Below the pieces are notes generated by a model. That model made no database searches and was not told where the DNA came from. It saw only the letters and a program-made list of their open reading frames with translations. A stretch of 23,340 bases of DNA from Candidatus Uhrbacteria bacterium (GTDB lineage Bacteria; Patescibacteriota; Patescibacteriia; UBA9934; UBA9568), in contig DNKR01000029.1 in the NCBI GenBank assembly GCA_003497135.1, positions 28,057 through 51,396 of the forward strand, in the 5' to 3' direction. Each line of letters begins with the position of its first letter. Position 1 is the first letter of the stretch. Of the stretch, positions 1 through 6,964 are shown piece after piece. The position numbers and the translations under genes were made by a program.

Positions 1-455
1 GCACTACCGAATTAAAGGAAACTGGAATTAGTCCAGAGGCAATGGTAGGTACAATCTATTACATTAGTTTTTCAGACGCTCCCGCTCAACCATTGGTCAA
101 TAACAACCCATATCCGCTCATCAGTTATTCAACGCTCGATTTTCAGACGCTTGGGGACAGCGATGTTGGTCCAGGAATGGATTGGAAAGCATTGGATTTC
201 AGCAAAAGCGAAACCGAACTCGCTCTCCTCTTTCCAAACGAAAACGCCACCGCCCAGAAACTTACCGTGAATGGCAAGCAAATACTCAAAGTAAACCGTG
301 ATTTAATAGAACCGCTGTCGGGGGAACGCATAACACCGCTTGATTACTTCATGCCAGATGTCGTTATAAATGGTGCAACATACAATTTGCACATCATTGG
401 TTCGCCTGAACAAGAAGCTGATCTTGATAAACTACTGGAATCAATGGTTTTTTAA
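1..455 (+). CDS. Cassette-encoded anchored protein, 5'-truncated by window edge (paralogue of 9500-10192)
   Basis: The frame is open from base 3 and ends in TAA at 453-455. The first ATG at 42 is internal, because the aligned paralogue at 9500-10192 has about 80 more residues upstream, including a membrane anchor. Over the 137 residues from position 42 the two proteins differ at 18 positions, with no indel over the 455 shared bases. The visible part is an extracytoplasmic-looking domain (motifs TIYYISFSD, GMDWKALDF, TYNLH and EADLDKLL near the C-terminus) resembling the small lipoprotein/PsbP-like domains common in this group; no enzyme motif is seen. It is followed 25 bp later by an attC site. 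Function unknown. Confidence 0.85.
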   Translation, partial: TTELKETGISPEAMVGTIYYISFSDAPAQPLVNNNPYPLISYSTLDFQTLGDSDVGPGMDWKALDFSKSETELALLFPNENATAQKLTVNGKQILKVNRDLIEPLSGERITPLDYFMPDVVINGATYNLHIIGSPEQEADLDKLLESMVF

Positions 456-480
456 AGGTGGAAAAATCAGCACAACTATT

Positions 481-583
481 GCCTAACAGCGTGTTTGCGG
501 CTCGGCTGAGGCCTCGCCCATATGGCGCAATGATGAGAAAAATTGTACCATTGCGCCACATCGCATACTGCGGAACGTTAGGC
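481..583 (+). other. attC-like site 1
   Basis: R'' is GCCTAAC (481-487) and R' is GTTAGGC (577-583), a perfect complement. The inner arms AGCGTGTTTGCGG and CGCATACTGCGG are related to the GCGTGTATGCG/CGCATACACGC arms of the other sites. The loop holds a perfect 10-bp stem, TGGCGCAATG (523-532) with CATTGCGCCA (549-558). Complementarity reaches slightly past the R boxes (ATTG upstream, CAAT downstream). It ends the cassette of the truncated 1-455 gene. Confidence 0.8.
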
Positions 584-611
584 GCAATATCATTTTATCA
601 ATTTTTCTCTT

Positions 612-1208
612 ATGGCTGACGCAATATTATTAAACAACGAAGATTATCACATTAGCGAGGACGGCCTTCCTTGCCTTATCCACTATGCACCAAAGGCTGG
701 CGGCTCTCATTTTTCGGTTGCAATGGTCGCTGACTTGTTTTTAAGTGGGTCAAAGATACTTTTTCTCACAGCGTATTCAATGGCCAAGGATAATTTTTTG
801 CAACAGATTAAAGGAAGTGAATCAAAAACTGCTTTTGTCACTGAAGAAAGTCAGCTAAATACTGATGCACAAGCAATTATTCTAGAAAGTGGTAATGAAA
901 AATTATTTTTACAGGCTGTTAAAAAGCTGGATGATTTAAACGAACGTGTTGTACTTGTGAAAAACATGGAAGTATTCAGCGACGCAGTTTTTGATTCTTG
1001 TTTGAAACTGCAAAAAATTATCCTTTCGGGAGACCTCGATAAATGTTCAGCCAAAAAACAAATCAGCGACAAGCAGTACAAAACAATCGTTCTTTTCAGT
1101 AAGTCTGAAACTCCATTGAAAGTCGAGCCGCCAGAACTAGAAAAGTACACGGGTTATCTATGGAGTGACGGCAAGGAAGGCCTTGTAAGCGTAAAGATGG
1201 AAAATTGA
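612..1208 (+). CDS. Cassette-encoded P-loop-like hypothetical protein
   Basis: This 198-residue protein starts with ATG 29 bp after attC site 1. The N-terminal part reads like a RecA/AAA-type ATPase core with a degenerate Walker A (YAPKAGGSHFS, about residues 25-35): the lysine of GKS/T is missing. Hydrophobic strands follow (KILFLTAY, AIILESG, RVVLVKNMEV, KIILSGDLD) in the spacing expected of an alpha/beta NTPase fold. Residues 170-198 are charged and unlike a known domain. It may be an inactive or nucleotide-sensing ATPase relative; function is not recognised. It is the only gene of its cassette, and its stop codon overlaps the downstream arm of an inverted repeat whose other arm is at 588-601. 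Confidence 0.75.
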   Translation: MADAILLNNEDYHISEDGLPCLIHYAPKAGGSHFSVAMVADLFLSGSKILFLTAYSMAKDNFLQQIKGSESKTAFVTEESQLNTDAQAIILESGNEKLFLQAVKKLDDLNERVVLVKNMEVFSDAVFDSCLKLQKIILSGDLDKCSAKKQISDKQYKTIVLFSKSETPLKVEPPELEKYTGYLWSDGKEGLVSVKMEN

Positions 1209-1269
1209 TTAAAATGATACTCTTCGCCCGCCCTTCGGGACGTTGCACTAAATTTAAGCCCTTCGGGGA

Positions 1270-1364
1270 ATATAACAAGGATTATGAGGTTACGAAGTCT
1301 TGCAGACTTCTCCACCCAAATTGCTCCCCTAGGTCGCAACATCGCATAGCCAGAAACGTTATAC
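1270..1364 (+). other. attC-like site 2, degenerate
   Basis: R'' ATATAAC (1270-1276) and R' GTTATAC (1358-1364) pair over 6 of 7 bases. The inner arms are weak (ATTATGAG against CATCGCATAG), and the loop has the hairpin GAAGTCT-TGC-AGACTTC followed by CACCCAAATTGC, which resembles the loop text of the half-site at 13761. The 60 bp upstream (1209-1269) contain two CCCTTCGGG motifs and may be the eroded start of the original attC of the 612-1208 cassette. A 62-codon ORF running across the site is regarded as spurious. Confidence 0.55.
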
Positions 1365-1521
1365 GAAATGCATTTAAGGAACTCTTTGAATAAGACAAAA
1401 CAAAATTTCTTTTTCTTTTTTTATAAGGGGAAATATGGTGTTTTCTCCGCTCAGCTACGAAAACGATTTATTAATATATAATTTTATACACATAGCACCG
1501 TATCTATCTGTAAAACTGGTA

Positions 1522-1550
1522 TTGACTTCAAAACTAGAATTTGCTAAGAT
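1522..1550 (+). promoter_or_regulatory. Sigma70-type promoter for the Trp leader and the PEP-utilising gene
   Basis: TTGACT (1522-1527), a 17-nt spacer and TAAGAT (1545-1550). Predicted transcription start is near 1557, about 7 nt before the leader ORF start at 1564. The region between attC site 2 and this promoter (1365-1521) is AT-rich and holds no gene that I can see. Confidence 0.75.
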
Positions 1551-1563
1551 TCAAACATAATCT

Positions 1564-1650
1564 ATGAAATCCAACCGAAGCATAATTTCATTGAATTGGT
1601 GGTGGGCTTTGCAGACTTACTCGCAAAGTCCTAGTTTTGCTTTGGCCTAA
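1564..1650 (+). CDS. Leader peptide with three tandem Trp codons (trpL-like)
   Basis: A 28-codon ORF starts with ATG just after the predicted transcription start and ends with TAA. Its centre reads SLNWWWALQTYSQSP, with three consecutive TGG codons at 1597-1605. Tandem codons for one amino acid in a short ORF directly ahead of alternative RNA hairpins are the signature of ribosome-mediated transcription attenuation, as in the trp operon. Here the third Trp codon overlaps the start of hairpin segment 1 (1604-1612), so a ribosome stalled on Trp codons would mask that segment. The peptide itself probably has no function beyond being translated. Identification rests on codon content and RNA geometry together. 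Confidence 0.88.
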   Translation: MKSNRSIISLNWWWALQTYSQSPSFALA

Positions 1651-1708
1651 CATATCTTCTTAAACCTAGCCATCAAAACTCCTCTCGGACTTCGCGATAG
1701 GAGTTTTT
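1604..1708 (+). promoter_or_regulatory. Trp-codon ribosome-mediated attenuator (segments 1-4)
   Basis: Segment 1 (1604-1612, GGGCTTTGC) pairs with segment 2 (1623-1631, GCAAAGTCC) over 9 bp with one G-T wobble. Segment 2 can instead pair with segment 3: 1623-1631 with GGACTTCGC (1687-1695) at 8 of 9, and AGTTTTG (1633-1639) with CAAAACT (1674-1680) at 7 of 7. Segment 3 also forms the terminator with segment 4 (1675-1683 with 1699-1707). Pairings 1:2 plus 3:4 give termination; stalling at the Trp codons frees segment 2 for 2:3 antitermination. All three pairings are visible directly; the regulatory logic is that of trp-type attenuators. Confidence 0.88.
1675..1708 (+). terminator. Attenuator terminator hairpin
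   Basis: AAAACTCCT (1675-1683) pairs perfectly with AGGAGTTTT (1699-1707), with inner TCG/CGA pairs, followed by a short T run (1704-1708). It lies between the leader ORF and the gene at 1806. A further outer pairing, AGCCATCAA before it with TTGATGGCT after it (near 1718-1726), could enclose the structure. Confidence 0.8.
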
Positions 1709-1751
1709 CGTTTGTGTTGATGGCTGGATATTTTACCAAAATGTATAGCCA

Positions 1752-1772
1752 CCAGTACGAACGTCGTGCTGG
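1752..1772 (+). promoter_or_regulatory. Hairpin in the 5' UTR of the PEP-utilising gene
   Basis: CCAGTACGA (1752-1760) pairs with TCGTGCTGG (1764-1772), 9 bp with one wobble and a 3-nt loop. It sits between the attenuator terminator and the ribosome-binding site AGGAGG (1795-1800), and might stabilise the read-through mRNA or separate the leader from the coding region. Role unknown. Confidence 0.5.
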
Positions 1773-1805
1773 ATAGTTCCTTCACAATCAAAACAGGAGG
1801 CAATC

Positions 1806-4040
1806 ATGAAAAATGGCAAGGCCGAAAACCTCGGCATTCTCTCAGCGATTCGCGGAATTAACGTTCCAAGATTCGTCGTGCTTCGCCCTGGCATGTCCGA
1901 GAGCGAACAAGTTGAGATCATCCGTGGGTTTCTGAAAACTCGCCACGGAAATACAGTCGCGGTTCGCAGTAGTGCGGATCTGGAAGATTCTTCCAGCGCA
2001 TCGTTCGCCGGAATGTACATCACAAGACTTCGTGTTCAGTGGACTGAACAAGCAATCCGCGCTGCAGCCGATGAGGTACGTAGTTCCGGAACGCAGAAAA
2101 CGGAAGTTGTGACTCATTACGCAGAACAGCGAGGTTTGGAACTCACCGATTCTGGTGTATCGGTCATCGTTCAGAAAATGATTGAAGCCGAAATGAGCGG
2201 TGTCATCTTCTCGCATGATCTCGCCAAAGCCGACGGCTACTATGCCGTTTCGGTCTCAAGCGGAGTTGGAGAGACGATCGTCGGCGGTGCGGCTAACGGC
2301 CGACTCATTCGGATCGCTCGCGGAGTAAAGCTCGCAAGTGTGAAGGATGTATGGCTCCGGAAGCTCATCGTCGCCATGAAGGCAATCGAGCGGCGATTCC
2401 GGTCGTCCAGCCTTGATGTAGAGTTTGCCGTTCAGGGCGACACACTCTATATTCTCCAGTGCCGACCCATCACCACTGCGCAGGCAGCAATGGACAATGC
2501 ATCGGAGAAGTTGCTGATCGAGCGGATTAAATCGGTCAATAAGCTGGTCGTATCCCGTTTCCGCGGCGATGTGCTTGGCGACATGATCGACATCAATCCC
2601 GTTGAGTTGCTTGGAATTGCTCCAACGCCGCTCGACATCTCAATCTTCAAGTACTTGTTCGCCGATAATATCGTCGAACGGGTGCGGCGAGACATGGGAT
2701 ACAATCCACTCGACATCGGAGTGCTTCGCGTGGTAGAGGGCAAGCCATATGTATCCATGCGAGCGGCGGCGTTCAGCTTTCGCCCGTGTGGAATCTCTGA
2801 CGAGATTTACGAGCGAATGGTTCGCGTTTATCGGAATGTGCTCGTAAACAACTCAGCGCTTCAGAGTCGTGTGGAGTTTGACGTGTTCGCTATGGGCTGT
2901 GGTGAAAAGCTCGAAGGAGTAATGCAGGAAGCGCAGTTCAACGATGGCGAAAAGTTAATCGTCCGAGAAGCATTTCTGCGCATTGGTGAGGTTTTCTCGC
3001 GAGTGTCCACAGCGCAAGCGGAAAACTTTGATACATTCGCTACCGACTACGAGCAACGCACCGCATCTATGGGTGACGCTTCGTTAAGTGCTATCCTAGA
3101 GCATGTTGCGCACGGCACGGAAATGTTTGCCCGTGTCGCACGCCTCGCTTTCTACTGGAAGAGCAGGTTCGAGGAGTTGCACCCGCGTGAAGATCTCAAC
3201 GTTCTGATGAGTGGACACATTCGTTCGGTGAACGAACGACTTCAATCCGATTTGGTGGCGTGTCGAAACGGCACGATCGCCAGAGAGGAAGTCGTCGAGC
3301 GGTACGGACACCTGCGGCCTGGGCAGTTCAGTGTTTTTGGCGAATCCTACGCGGATGACCCGAACACTTATCTGTTTGCTCAAATGGAACGGGCGGAAGT
3401 GACTCAGTCGCAAAGACACGCCCATGTGTTCGAGGACACGACTGAGTTCAGGCACATTGTGACGTTCATGGAAGCCCGTGAGCGCATGAAGTTCCTGTTC
3501 AGTCGGTCGTTGCATCTCTTCGCGACAAAATTCAAGTGCCAACTCGCACAACGAGGAATCTCCGAGTGCGATGCGTCTCGAGTGAGTTGGGAAGAGCTGT
3601 GGGCGTGCTTAAGCGATTCAACATCCTTGAGCTCGAGCCAAGCCGAGCATGAACCTCCTGTTTTGCTGCCTGATGTGATAATTCCAGGTCTCACTAATCT
3701 TGAGGTAGTCATGTTCAGCGAAGCGATGCCATCGTACATCACTAACTCAACCGTAAAGGCACGCGTGTGCGTGATCGAGCGATTGGGGGTGAAAGCCGAT
3801 GTCAGGGGTGCTCTAGTTCTGCTGCCGAATGCAGACCCCGGCTACGATTTCCTATTTCACTCCGGTGCGGTAGGAATCATCACCAAAGTCGGGGGCCCTG
3901 CATCACACATGTGCATTCGGTCCATCGAACTTCAGATGCCCGCGTGCATAGGTTGCGGCGAAAGCGTGTACCAAAAGTTGGCGGCGGCCAATTCGGCTGT
4001 TCTCGACTGCGCAACGCGACAGATCATCGTTCTCGATTAG
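1806..4040 (+). CDS. PEP-synthase/rifampin-phosphotransferase-like phosphohistidine enzyme
   Basis: 744 residues. The N-terminal part (about 1-225) is a PPDK-type ATP-grasp domain: GKAENLG near the start, VRSSADLEDSSSASFAGMY (53-71), IVQKMIEAEMSGVIFS (121-136) and LYILQCRPI (214-222). The C-terminal part is the swivelling PEP-utiliser domain with GGPASHM, His701 being the expected phosphocarrier. The middle (about 230-650) is not recognised, and there is no C-terminal PEP/pyruvate TIM barrel, so the layout is nearer to rifampin phosphotransferases and similar small-molecule phosphotransferases than to full PEP synthase (usually about 800 residues with the barrel). The ATG follows AGGAGG by 5 nt. 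The gene is visibly GC-richer than its neighbours and uses a strong Shine-Dalgarno sequence, both signs of transfer. It is controlled by the upstream Trp attenuator and closed by a strong terminator. Substrate unknown. Confidence 0.9.
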   Translation: MKNGKAENLGILSAIRGINVPRFVVLRPGMSESEQVEIIRGFLKTRHGNTVAVRSSADLEDSSSASFAGMYITRLRVQWTEQAIRAAADEVRSSGTQKTEVVTHYAEQRGLELTDSGVSVIVQKMIEAEMSGVIFSHDLAKADGYYAVSVSSGVGETIVGGAANGRLIRIARGVKLASVKDVWLRKLIVAMKAIERRFRSSSLDVEFAVQGDTLYILQCRPITTAQAAMDNASEKLLIERIKSVNKLVVSRFRGDVLGDMIDINPVELLGIAPTPLDISIFKYLFADNIVERVRRDMGYNPLDIGVLRVVEGKPYVSMRAAAFSFRPCGISDEIYERMVRVYRNVLVNNSALQSRVEFDVFAMGCGEKLEGVMQEAQFNDGEKLIVREAFLRIGEVFSRVSTAQAENFDTFATDYEQRTASMGDASLSAILEHVAHGTEMFARVARLAFYWKSRFEELHPREDLNVLMSGHIRSVNERLQSDLVACRNGTIAREEVVERYGHLRPGQFSVFGESYADDPNTYLFAQMERAEVTQSQRHAHVFEDTTEFRHIVTFMEARERMKFLFSRSLHLFATKFKCQLAQRGISECDASRVSWEELWACLSDSTSLSSSQAEHEPPVLLPDVIIPGLTNLEVVMFSEAMPSYITNSTVKARVCVIERLGVKADVRGALVLLPNADPGYDFLFHSGAVGIITKVGGPASHMCIRSIELQMPACIGCGESVYQKLAAANSAVLDCATRQIIVLD

Positions 4041-4043
4041 TAC

Positions 4044-4082
4044 GAGGGTGGAAACTCAACGCAGTTTCCACCCTCATTTTTT
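4044..4082 (+). terminator. Strong Rho-independent terminator
   Basis: A perfect 13-bp stem, GAGGGTGGAAACT (4044-4056) with AGTTTCCACCCTC (4063-4075), 6-nt loop, followed by ATTTTTTT. It ends the PEP-utilising transcript. Confidence 0.95.
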
Positions 4083-4093
4083 TATTGTATAAT
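4065..4093 (+). promoter_or_regulatory. Promoter overlapping the terminator; near-leaderless start
   Basis: TTTCCA (4065-4070, weak -35), 17-nt spacer, perfect TATAAT (4088-4093). The phosphatase ATG at 4100 lies about where transcription should begin, which suggests a leaderless mRNA. No Shine-Dalgarno sequence is present. Confidence 0.65.
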
Positions 4094-4099
4094 AATGTT

Positions 4100-4615
4100 A
4101 TGAATAAACTCATCGTATTTATTTGCAATGGTAACATCCATCGTTCCGTTATAGCGGCCGAATCTTTGAAAAAAATTTTGAAAGAACGCAAAATCGGTGC
4201 GGGATTTTTGGTTGATTCTTACGGGTTGCAGGGAACAAAAGGAACTGAATTGCCAAAACACAAACATCTTTCGGAATATCTAAAAGAATGGGAAGCTGCA
4301 AAATCAACATTGCGAAAACTCAACATTGATATAAGTAAGCACAGTTTCCAAAAAATCTCGGGAACTATCATGAAAAAGGCAAGCGTGGTTATCGCTATGG
4401 ATAGTAAAGTATATTCAACAGCAAAAAATTCTCTGATAAATCAATTTCCGAATTACGCATGGAAAATTCATCGTTTTTCAGAACTGACTACGCGTCACAG
4501 AGCTATTAAAGACCCTGCCGGGAGCAGTGATGAAATGTTACATAAAAAAATAATCAAAAACATTTATTTTACGTTGAATAAAAAATACGAAAATATATTA
4601 GGATGGACAAAATAA
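4100..4615 (+). CDS. Low-molecular-weight protein tyrosine phosphatase-like protein
   Basis: 171 residues. The N-terminal loop FICNGNIHRSVIA matches the LMW-PTP P-loop C-x-G-N-x-x-R-S, with nucleophile Cys9 and Arg15. The general-acid motif is the DP at 138-139 (usually DPY/DPF; here DPA, so the aromatic is absent). The family dephosphorylates phosphotyrosine or, in related enzymes, reduces arsenate or acts on phosphoarginine. Insertions near residues 40-75 make it a little longer than the usual ~150 residues. The frame is open upstream to 3767, but that stretch overlaps the preceding gene and its terminator, so the start is set at 4100. AT-rich, unlike the gene before it. Confidence 0.85.
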   Translation: MNKLIVFICNGNIHRSVIAAESLKKILKERKIGAGFLVDSYGLQGTKGTELPKHKHLSEYLKEWEAAKSTLRKLNIDISKHSFQKISGTIMKKASVVIAMDSKVYSTAKNSLINQFPNYAWKIHRFSELTTRHRAIKDPAGSSDEMLHKKIIKNIYFTLNKKYENILGWTK

Positions 4616-4833
4616 ATTTCCCTAGCCGATTTTGAGCGAGCGGGCAAAAAAATGGAGTATCGCACATTTCATTTTTAGAAGGAAAATATTCTAATATTTT
4701 GTTGAGTAGCAATGGACGCGGCGATAAAATAACCACTCAAAGAAGATAAACAAAAAAATTCCTCAATAATAATCCTAACAACTACTGGGTAAACTCGGAT
4801 AGTTTTGAAAATCTAATTTCTGATTTAAAATAA
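4616..4833 (+). pseudogene. Decayed ORF remnant with frameshift and in-frame stop
   Basis: No intact gene is present, but coding-like text remains. From 4622 one frame reads LADFERAGKK up to a run of seven A (4646-4652). In the next frame NGVSHISFLEGKYSNILLSS continues, is cut by TAA at 4756-4758, then goes on as NNNPNNYWVNSDSFENLISD to a TAA at 4831-4833. One added A in the run would join the first two parts. I do not recognise the family. It may be an old cassette gene or the end of a neighbour that was displaced by the restriction-modification genes. Confidence 0.45.
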
Positions 4834-4848
4834 TGTGTTTTGGACTTC

Positions 4849-4885
4849 GGGCATTCACCACTAACCCATCTGCCCTTCGCCCAAA
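4849..4885 (+). repeat. Direct repeat, left copy flanking the restriction-modification pair
   Basis: 37 bp starting GGGCATTCACCACTAACCC and ending TTCGCCCAAA. The right copy at 7010-7047 differs at a few bases and by one inserted T. It contains GGGCA...TGCCC that could form a stem, followed by TCGCCCAAA, reminiscent of attC loop text in this array. Confidence 0.75.
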
Positions 4886-4890
4886 ATCAA

Positions 4891-4918
4891 TTTACAAATC
4901 CCCACATAAGTGTATAAT
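4891..4918 (+). promoter_or_regulatory. Promoter of the restriction endonuclease gene
   Basis: TTTACA (4891-4896), 16-nt spacer, TATAAT (4913-4918). The endonuclease ATG follows at 4940. Confidence 0.65.
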
Positions 4919-4939
4919 CAATTCACCTAAACAAACCCT

Positions 4940-5647
4940 ATGCCGTATCTCAAATTCATCTCCGATAAAGACCTTTCATCGGCTGTCGCTGGTGTGGTCA
5001 AAATCATTGAATCAGCCGAGCACGACGCACAGGTGAAGCTCTACAAAAATGTCATTGATCCATTTTCAGCCCTTTTTCACGGCATGACACGTTCAATTTC
5101 TTTCAAGGACTGGGTTGAGCAAGAAAAAGCCAGACAAACACAGAAAACCATGCAAAACGCCATTGGTGATTTTCATCAAAAAATATTGGGAGCTATTCCT
5201 GGCTGGAAAAATTTAGGAGCTGGCGGCGGACTCGATGTTGTGAGTAAAAAAATGAAGATCGTGGCCGAGATAAAAAACAAATACAATACCACAAAAGGCA
5301 ATCACATGGTCGCAGTGTATGACGCCGTTAAGTCAACGCTAAAAATTTCAGCGTGTATTGATTATACCGGCTACGTGGTGGAGATTATTCCAAAAGGGAA
5401 GAAGCCATATGATAAGCCGTACACTCCTTCTGATAACAAGACGAAGAAAAGACGACCGTCAAATAAAAAGATTCGGGTGATTGATGGCAAGAGCTTTTAT
5501 ACACTCGCTACTGGCAGAAAACACGCCTTACAGGAGCTATTTGAGGTTCTGCCACAGGTTATCGCTGACAACCACAATTACAAACTAAGCCTGAAAGAGG
5601 CGAAAGAGTACTTCAAACTGTTTGAAAGAGCCTTTTCCACAGAATAA
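4940..5647 (+). CDS. Eco47II/Sau96I-like type II restriction endonuclease
   Basis: 235 residues. The core GLDVVSKKMKIVAEIKNKYN (98-116 region) fits a PD-(D/E)XK nuclease, with Asp99 and Glu110-x-Lys112 as the metal and catalytic residues. The EIKNKYNTTKGNH text is what I associate with the Eco47II family, which cuts GGWCC or GGNCC; the exact recognition sequence cannot be read from sequence. The gene lies 60 bp upstream of its methyltransferase, on the same strand but with a separate promoter. Length is near the family norm and the frame is intact. The upstream start near 4833 seen in another frame is spurious. Confidence 0.85.
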   Translation: MPYLKFISDKDLSSAVAGVVKIIESAEHDAQVKLYKNVIDPFSALFHGMTRSISFKDWVEQEKARQTQKTMQNAIGDFHQKILGAIPGWKNLGAGGGLDVVSKKMKIVAEIKNKYNTTKGNHMVAVYDAVKSTLKISACIDYTGYVVEIIPKGKKPYDKPYTPSDNKTKKRRPSNKKIRVIDGKSFYTLATGRKHALQELFEVLPQVIADNHNYKLSLKEAKEYFKLFERAFSTE

Positions 5648-5650
5648 CCT

Positions 5651-5679
5651 TTGCCTATGCAATGGTTATTTGGTATAAT
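5651..5679 (+). promoter_or_regulatory. Promoter of the methyltransferase gene
   Basis: TTGCCT (5651-5656), 17-nt spacer, TATAAT (5674-5679) with an upstream TGG that gives an extended -10. A separate promoter lets the methyltransferase be expressed independently of the nuclease. Confidence 0.7.
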
Positions 5680-5681
5680 GA

Positions 5682-5702
5682 TGATAGAGTAAAACTCTAT
5701 CA
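5682..5702 (+). promoter_or_regulatory. Inverted repeat at the methyltransferase transcription start (operator or hairpin)
   Basis: TGATAGAGT (5682-5690), AAA, ACTCTATCA (5694-5702): a perfect 9-bp inverted repeat spanning the predicted transcription start and followed by TTTTT. It could be the operator for the HTH domain of the methyltransferase, or act as a terminator for the endonuclease mRNA. Confidence 0.6.
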
Positions 5703-5707
5703 TTTTT

Positions 5708-6964
5708 ATGCCAAACATTACTCAAAGTATTACTGCCGGAGTTGCTGCCCTAAAATTGGGAATTTCTGTGGACACAATTCGCCGGTGGGATAAAAAAGGT
5801 TTAATAAAATCTTTTCGAGATGAGCGAAATGATCGGATGTTTAGCTTGGAGGAAATAAGACGAATACAAAACAAAACTCAAGGCGACAAAAAAAGTAAAT
5901 TTAAAATTTTGAAAAATAAGATCGTATCTAAATACACAGCGATTGAATTGTTTGCCGGTGCCGGTGGAACAGCGTTAGGAATGGAACATGCTGGGATTCG
6001 GCATGTACTACTCAATGAGTTTGATAAACACGCCTGCGCAACGCTTCGAAAAAATAAACCAGACTGGAACGTAGTAGAGGGTGATGTACGAAATCTCACC
6101 TTCAGCGAGGGGCAGGCCGACATTGTCCAAGGCGGCTTTCCTTGTCAGACTTTTTCATACGCTGGCAAAAAAATGGGTTTTGAGGATATACGCGGTACAC
6201 TATTTTTTGAATTTGCTCGATGTGTCAAAGAAGTGCGGCCAAAGATTGCCATCGGTGAAAATGTAAAAGGCTTACTCAATCACGATAATGGCAGAACACT
6301 AAAGACCATGGTTGGTGTCCTTGAAGAGCTAGGCTATAAAGTGCGATACAAAGTTTTGCGATCTCAATATTTGGATATACCCCAAAAACGAGAGCGTCTT
6401 ATCATTATTGGTGTCCGAAAAGATTTAGATATTCCAATTTCATTTCCGAAAGAAAAAGACTATATTATTCCGCTTCGAGAAGCGCTGCATAAATGTCCAA
6501 AATCACCAGGCCAAGAATATCCAGAAAAAAAGAAAAAAATAATGGAATTAATCCCGCCGGGCGGGTATTGGCGCGAATTACCTGAACATTTGCAGAAAGA
6601 GTACATGGGGGCGAGTTTTTACATGGGTGGGGGCAAGACTGGGATGGCACGACGATTATCATGGGATGAGCCATCACTGACGCTCACCTGTAGTCCTGCT
6701 CAAAAACAAACTGAACGCTGTCATCCAGATGAGACACGCCCGCTTACCGTACGAGAATATGCTCGCATACAAACATTCCCAGATAGCTGGGAATTCGCTG
6801 GCTCTGTAGGTCATCAGTATAAACAGATTGGTAATGCTGTGCCAGTAAACCTCGGTTACTATATTGGCGACACGATCATTAAAATGCTAGATGGCGAGAT
6901 TCTTGAAGAAGAAGTTCCTGAACCAATCTTTGCCCAGCAACAATTGTTTGCCTTTGCAACATAG
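5708..6964 (+). CDS. HTH-fused DNA (cytosine-5) methyltransferase
   Basis: 418 residues. Residues 1-60 are a MerR-like helix-turn-helix (GVAALKLGISVDTIRRWDKKG, then RMFSLEEIRRI). Then the C5 methyltransferase motifs: I FAGAGGTALG (82-91), IV GGFPCQTFS with catalytic Cys146, VI GENVKG (183-188), VIII QKRERLIIIG, IX RPLTVREYARIQTFPD, X GNAVPV. It transfers methyl from SAM to cytosine in the site cut by the partner nuclease and so protects host DNA. An N-terminal HTH in type II C5 methyltransferases is known to repress its own gene; the inverted repeat directly upstream suggests the same here. The frame is intact. Confidence 0.93.
   Translation: MPNITQSITAGVAALKLGISVDTIRRWDKKGLIKSFRDERNDRMFSLEEIRRIQNKTQGDKKSKFKILKNKIVSKYTAIELFAGAGGTALGMEHAGIRHVLLNEFDKHACATLRKNKPDWNVVEGDVRNLTFSEGQADIVQGGFPCQTFSYAGKKMGFEDIRGTLFFEFARCVKEVRPKIAIGENVKGLLNHDNGRTLKTMVGVLEELGYKVRYKVLRSQYLDIPQKRERLIIIGVRKDLDIPISFPKEKDYIIPLREALHKCPKSPGQEYPEKKKKIMELIPPGGYWRELPEHLQKEYMGASFYMGGGKTGMARRLSWDEPSLTLTCSPAQKQTERCHPDETRPLTVREYARIQTFPDSWEFAGSVGHQYKQIGNAVPVNLGYYIGDTIIKMLDGEILEEEVPEPIFAQQQLFAFAT

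Noticed and set aside
1205..1393. 62-codon plus-strand ORF across attC site 2
   Set aside because: It runs through hairpin text and R boxes, with Arg/Cys/Pro-rich composition and no start signals.
1564..1710. T-box riboswitch or tRNA gene in the leader
   Set aside because: No T-box sequence, no cloverleaf; the Trp-codon ORF and the three alternative stems explain the region fully.
3096..3551. 151-codon minus-strand ORF
   Set aside because: It lies within the PEP-utilising gene, which has clear domains; GC-rich genes commonly produce long antisense frames.
3767..4099. N-terminal extension of the phosphatase frame
   Set aside because: It overlaps the end of the 1806-4040 gene and its terminator, its sequence is Arg/Ser/Cys-rich shadow text, and the phosphatase motif begins right after the ATG at 4100.
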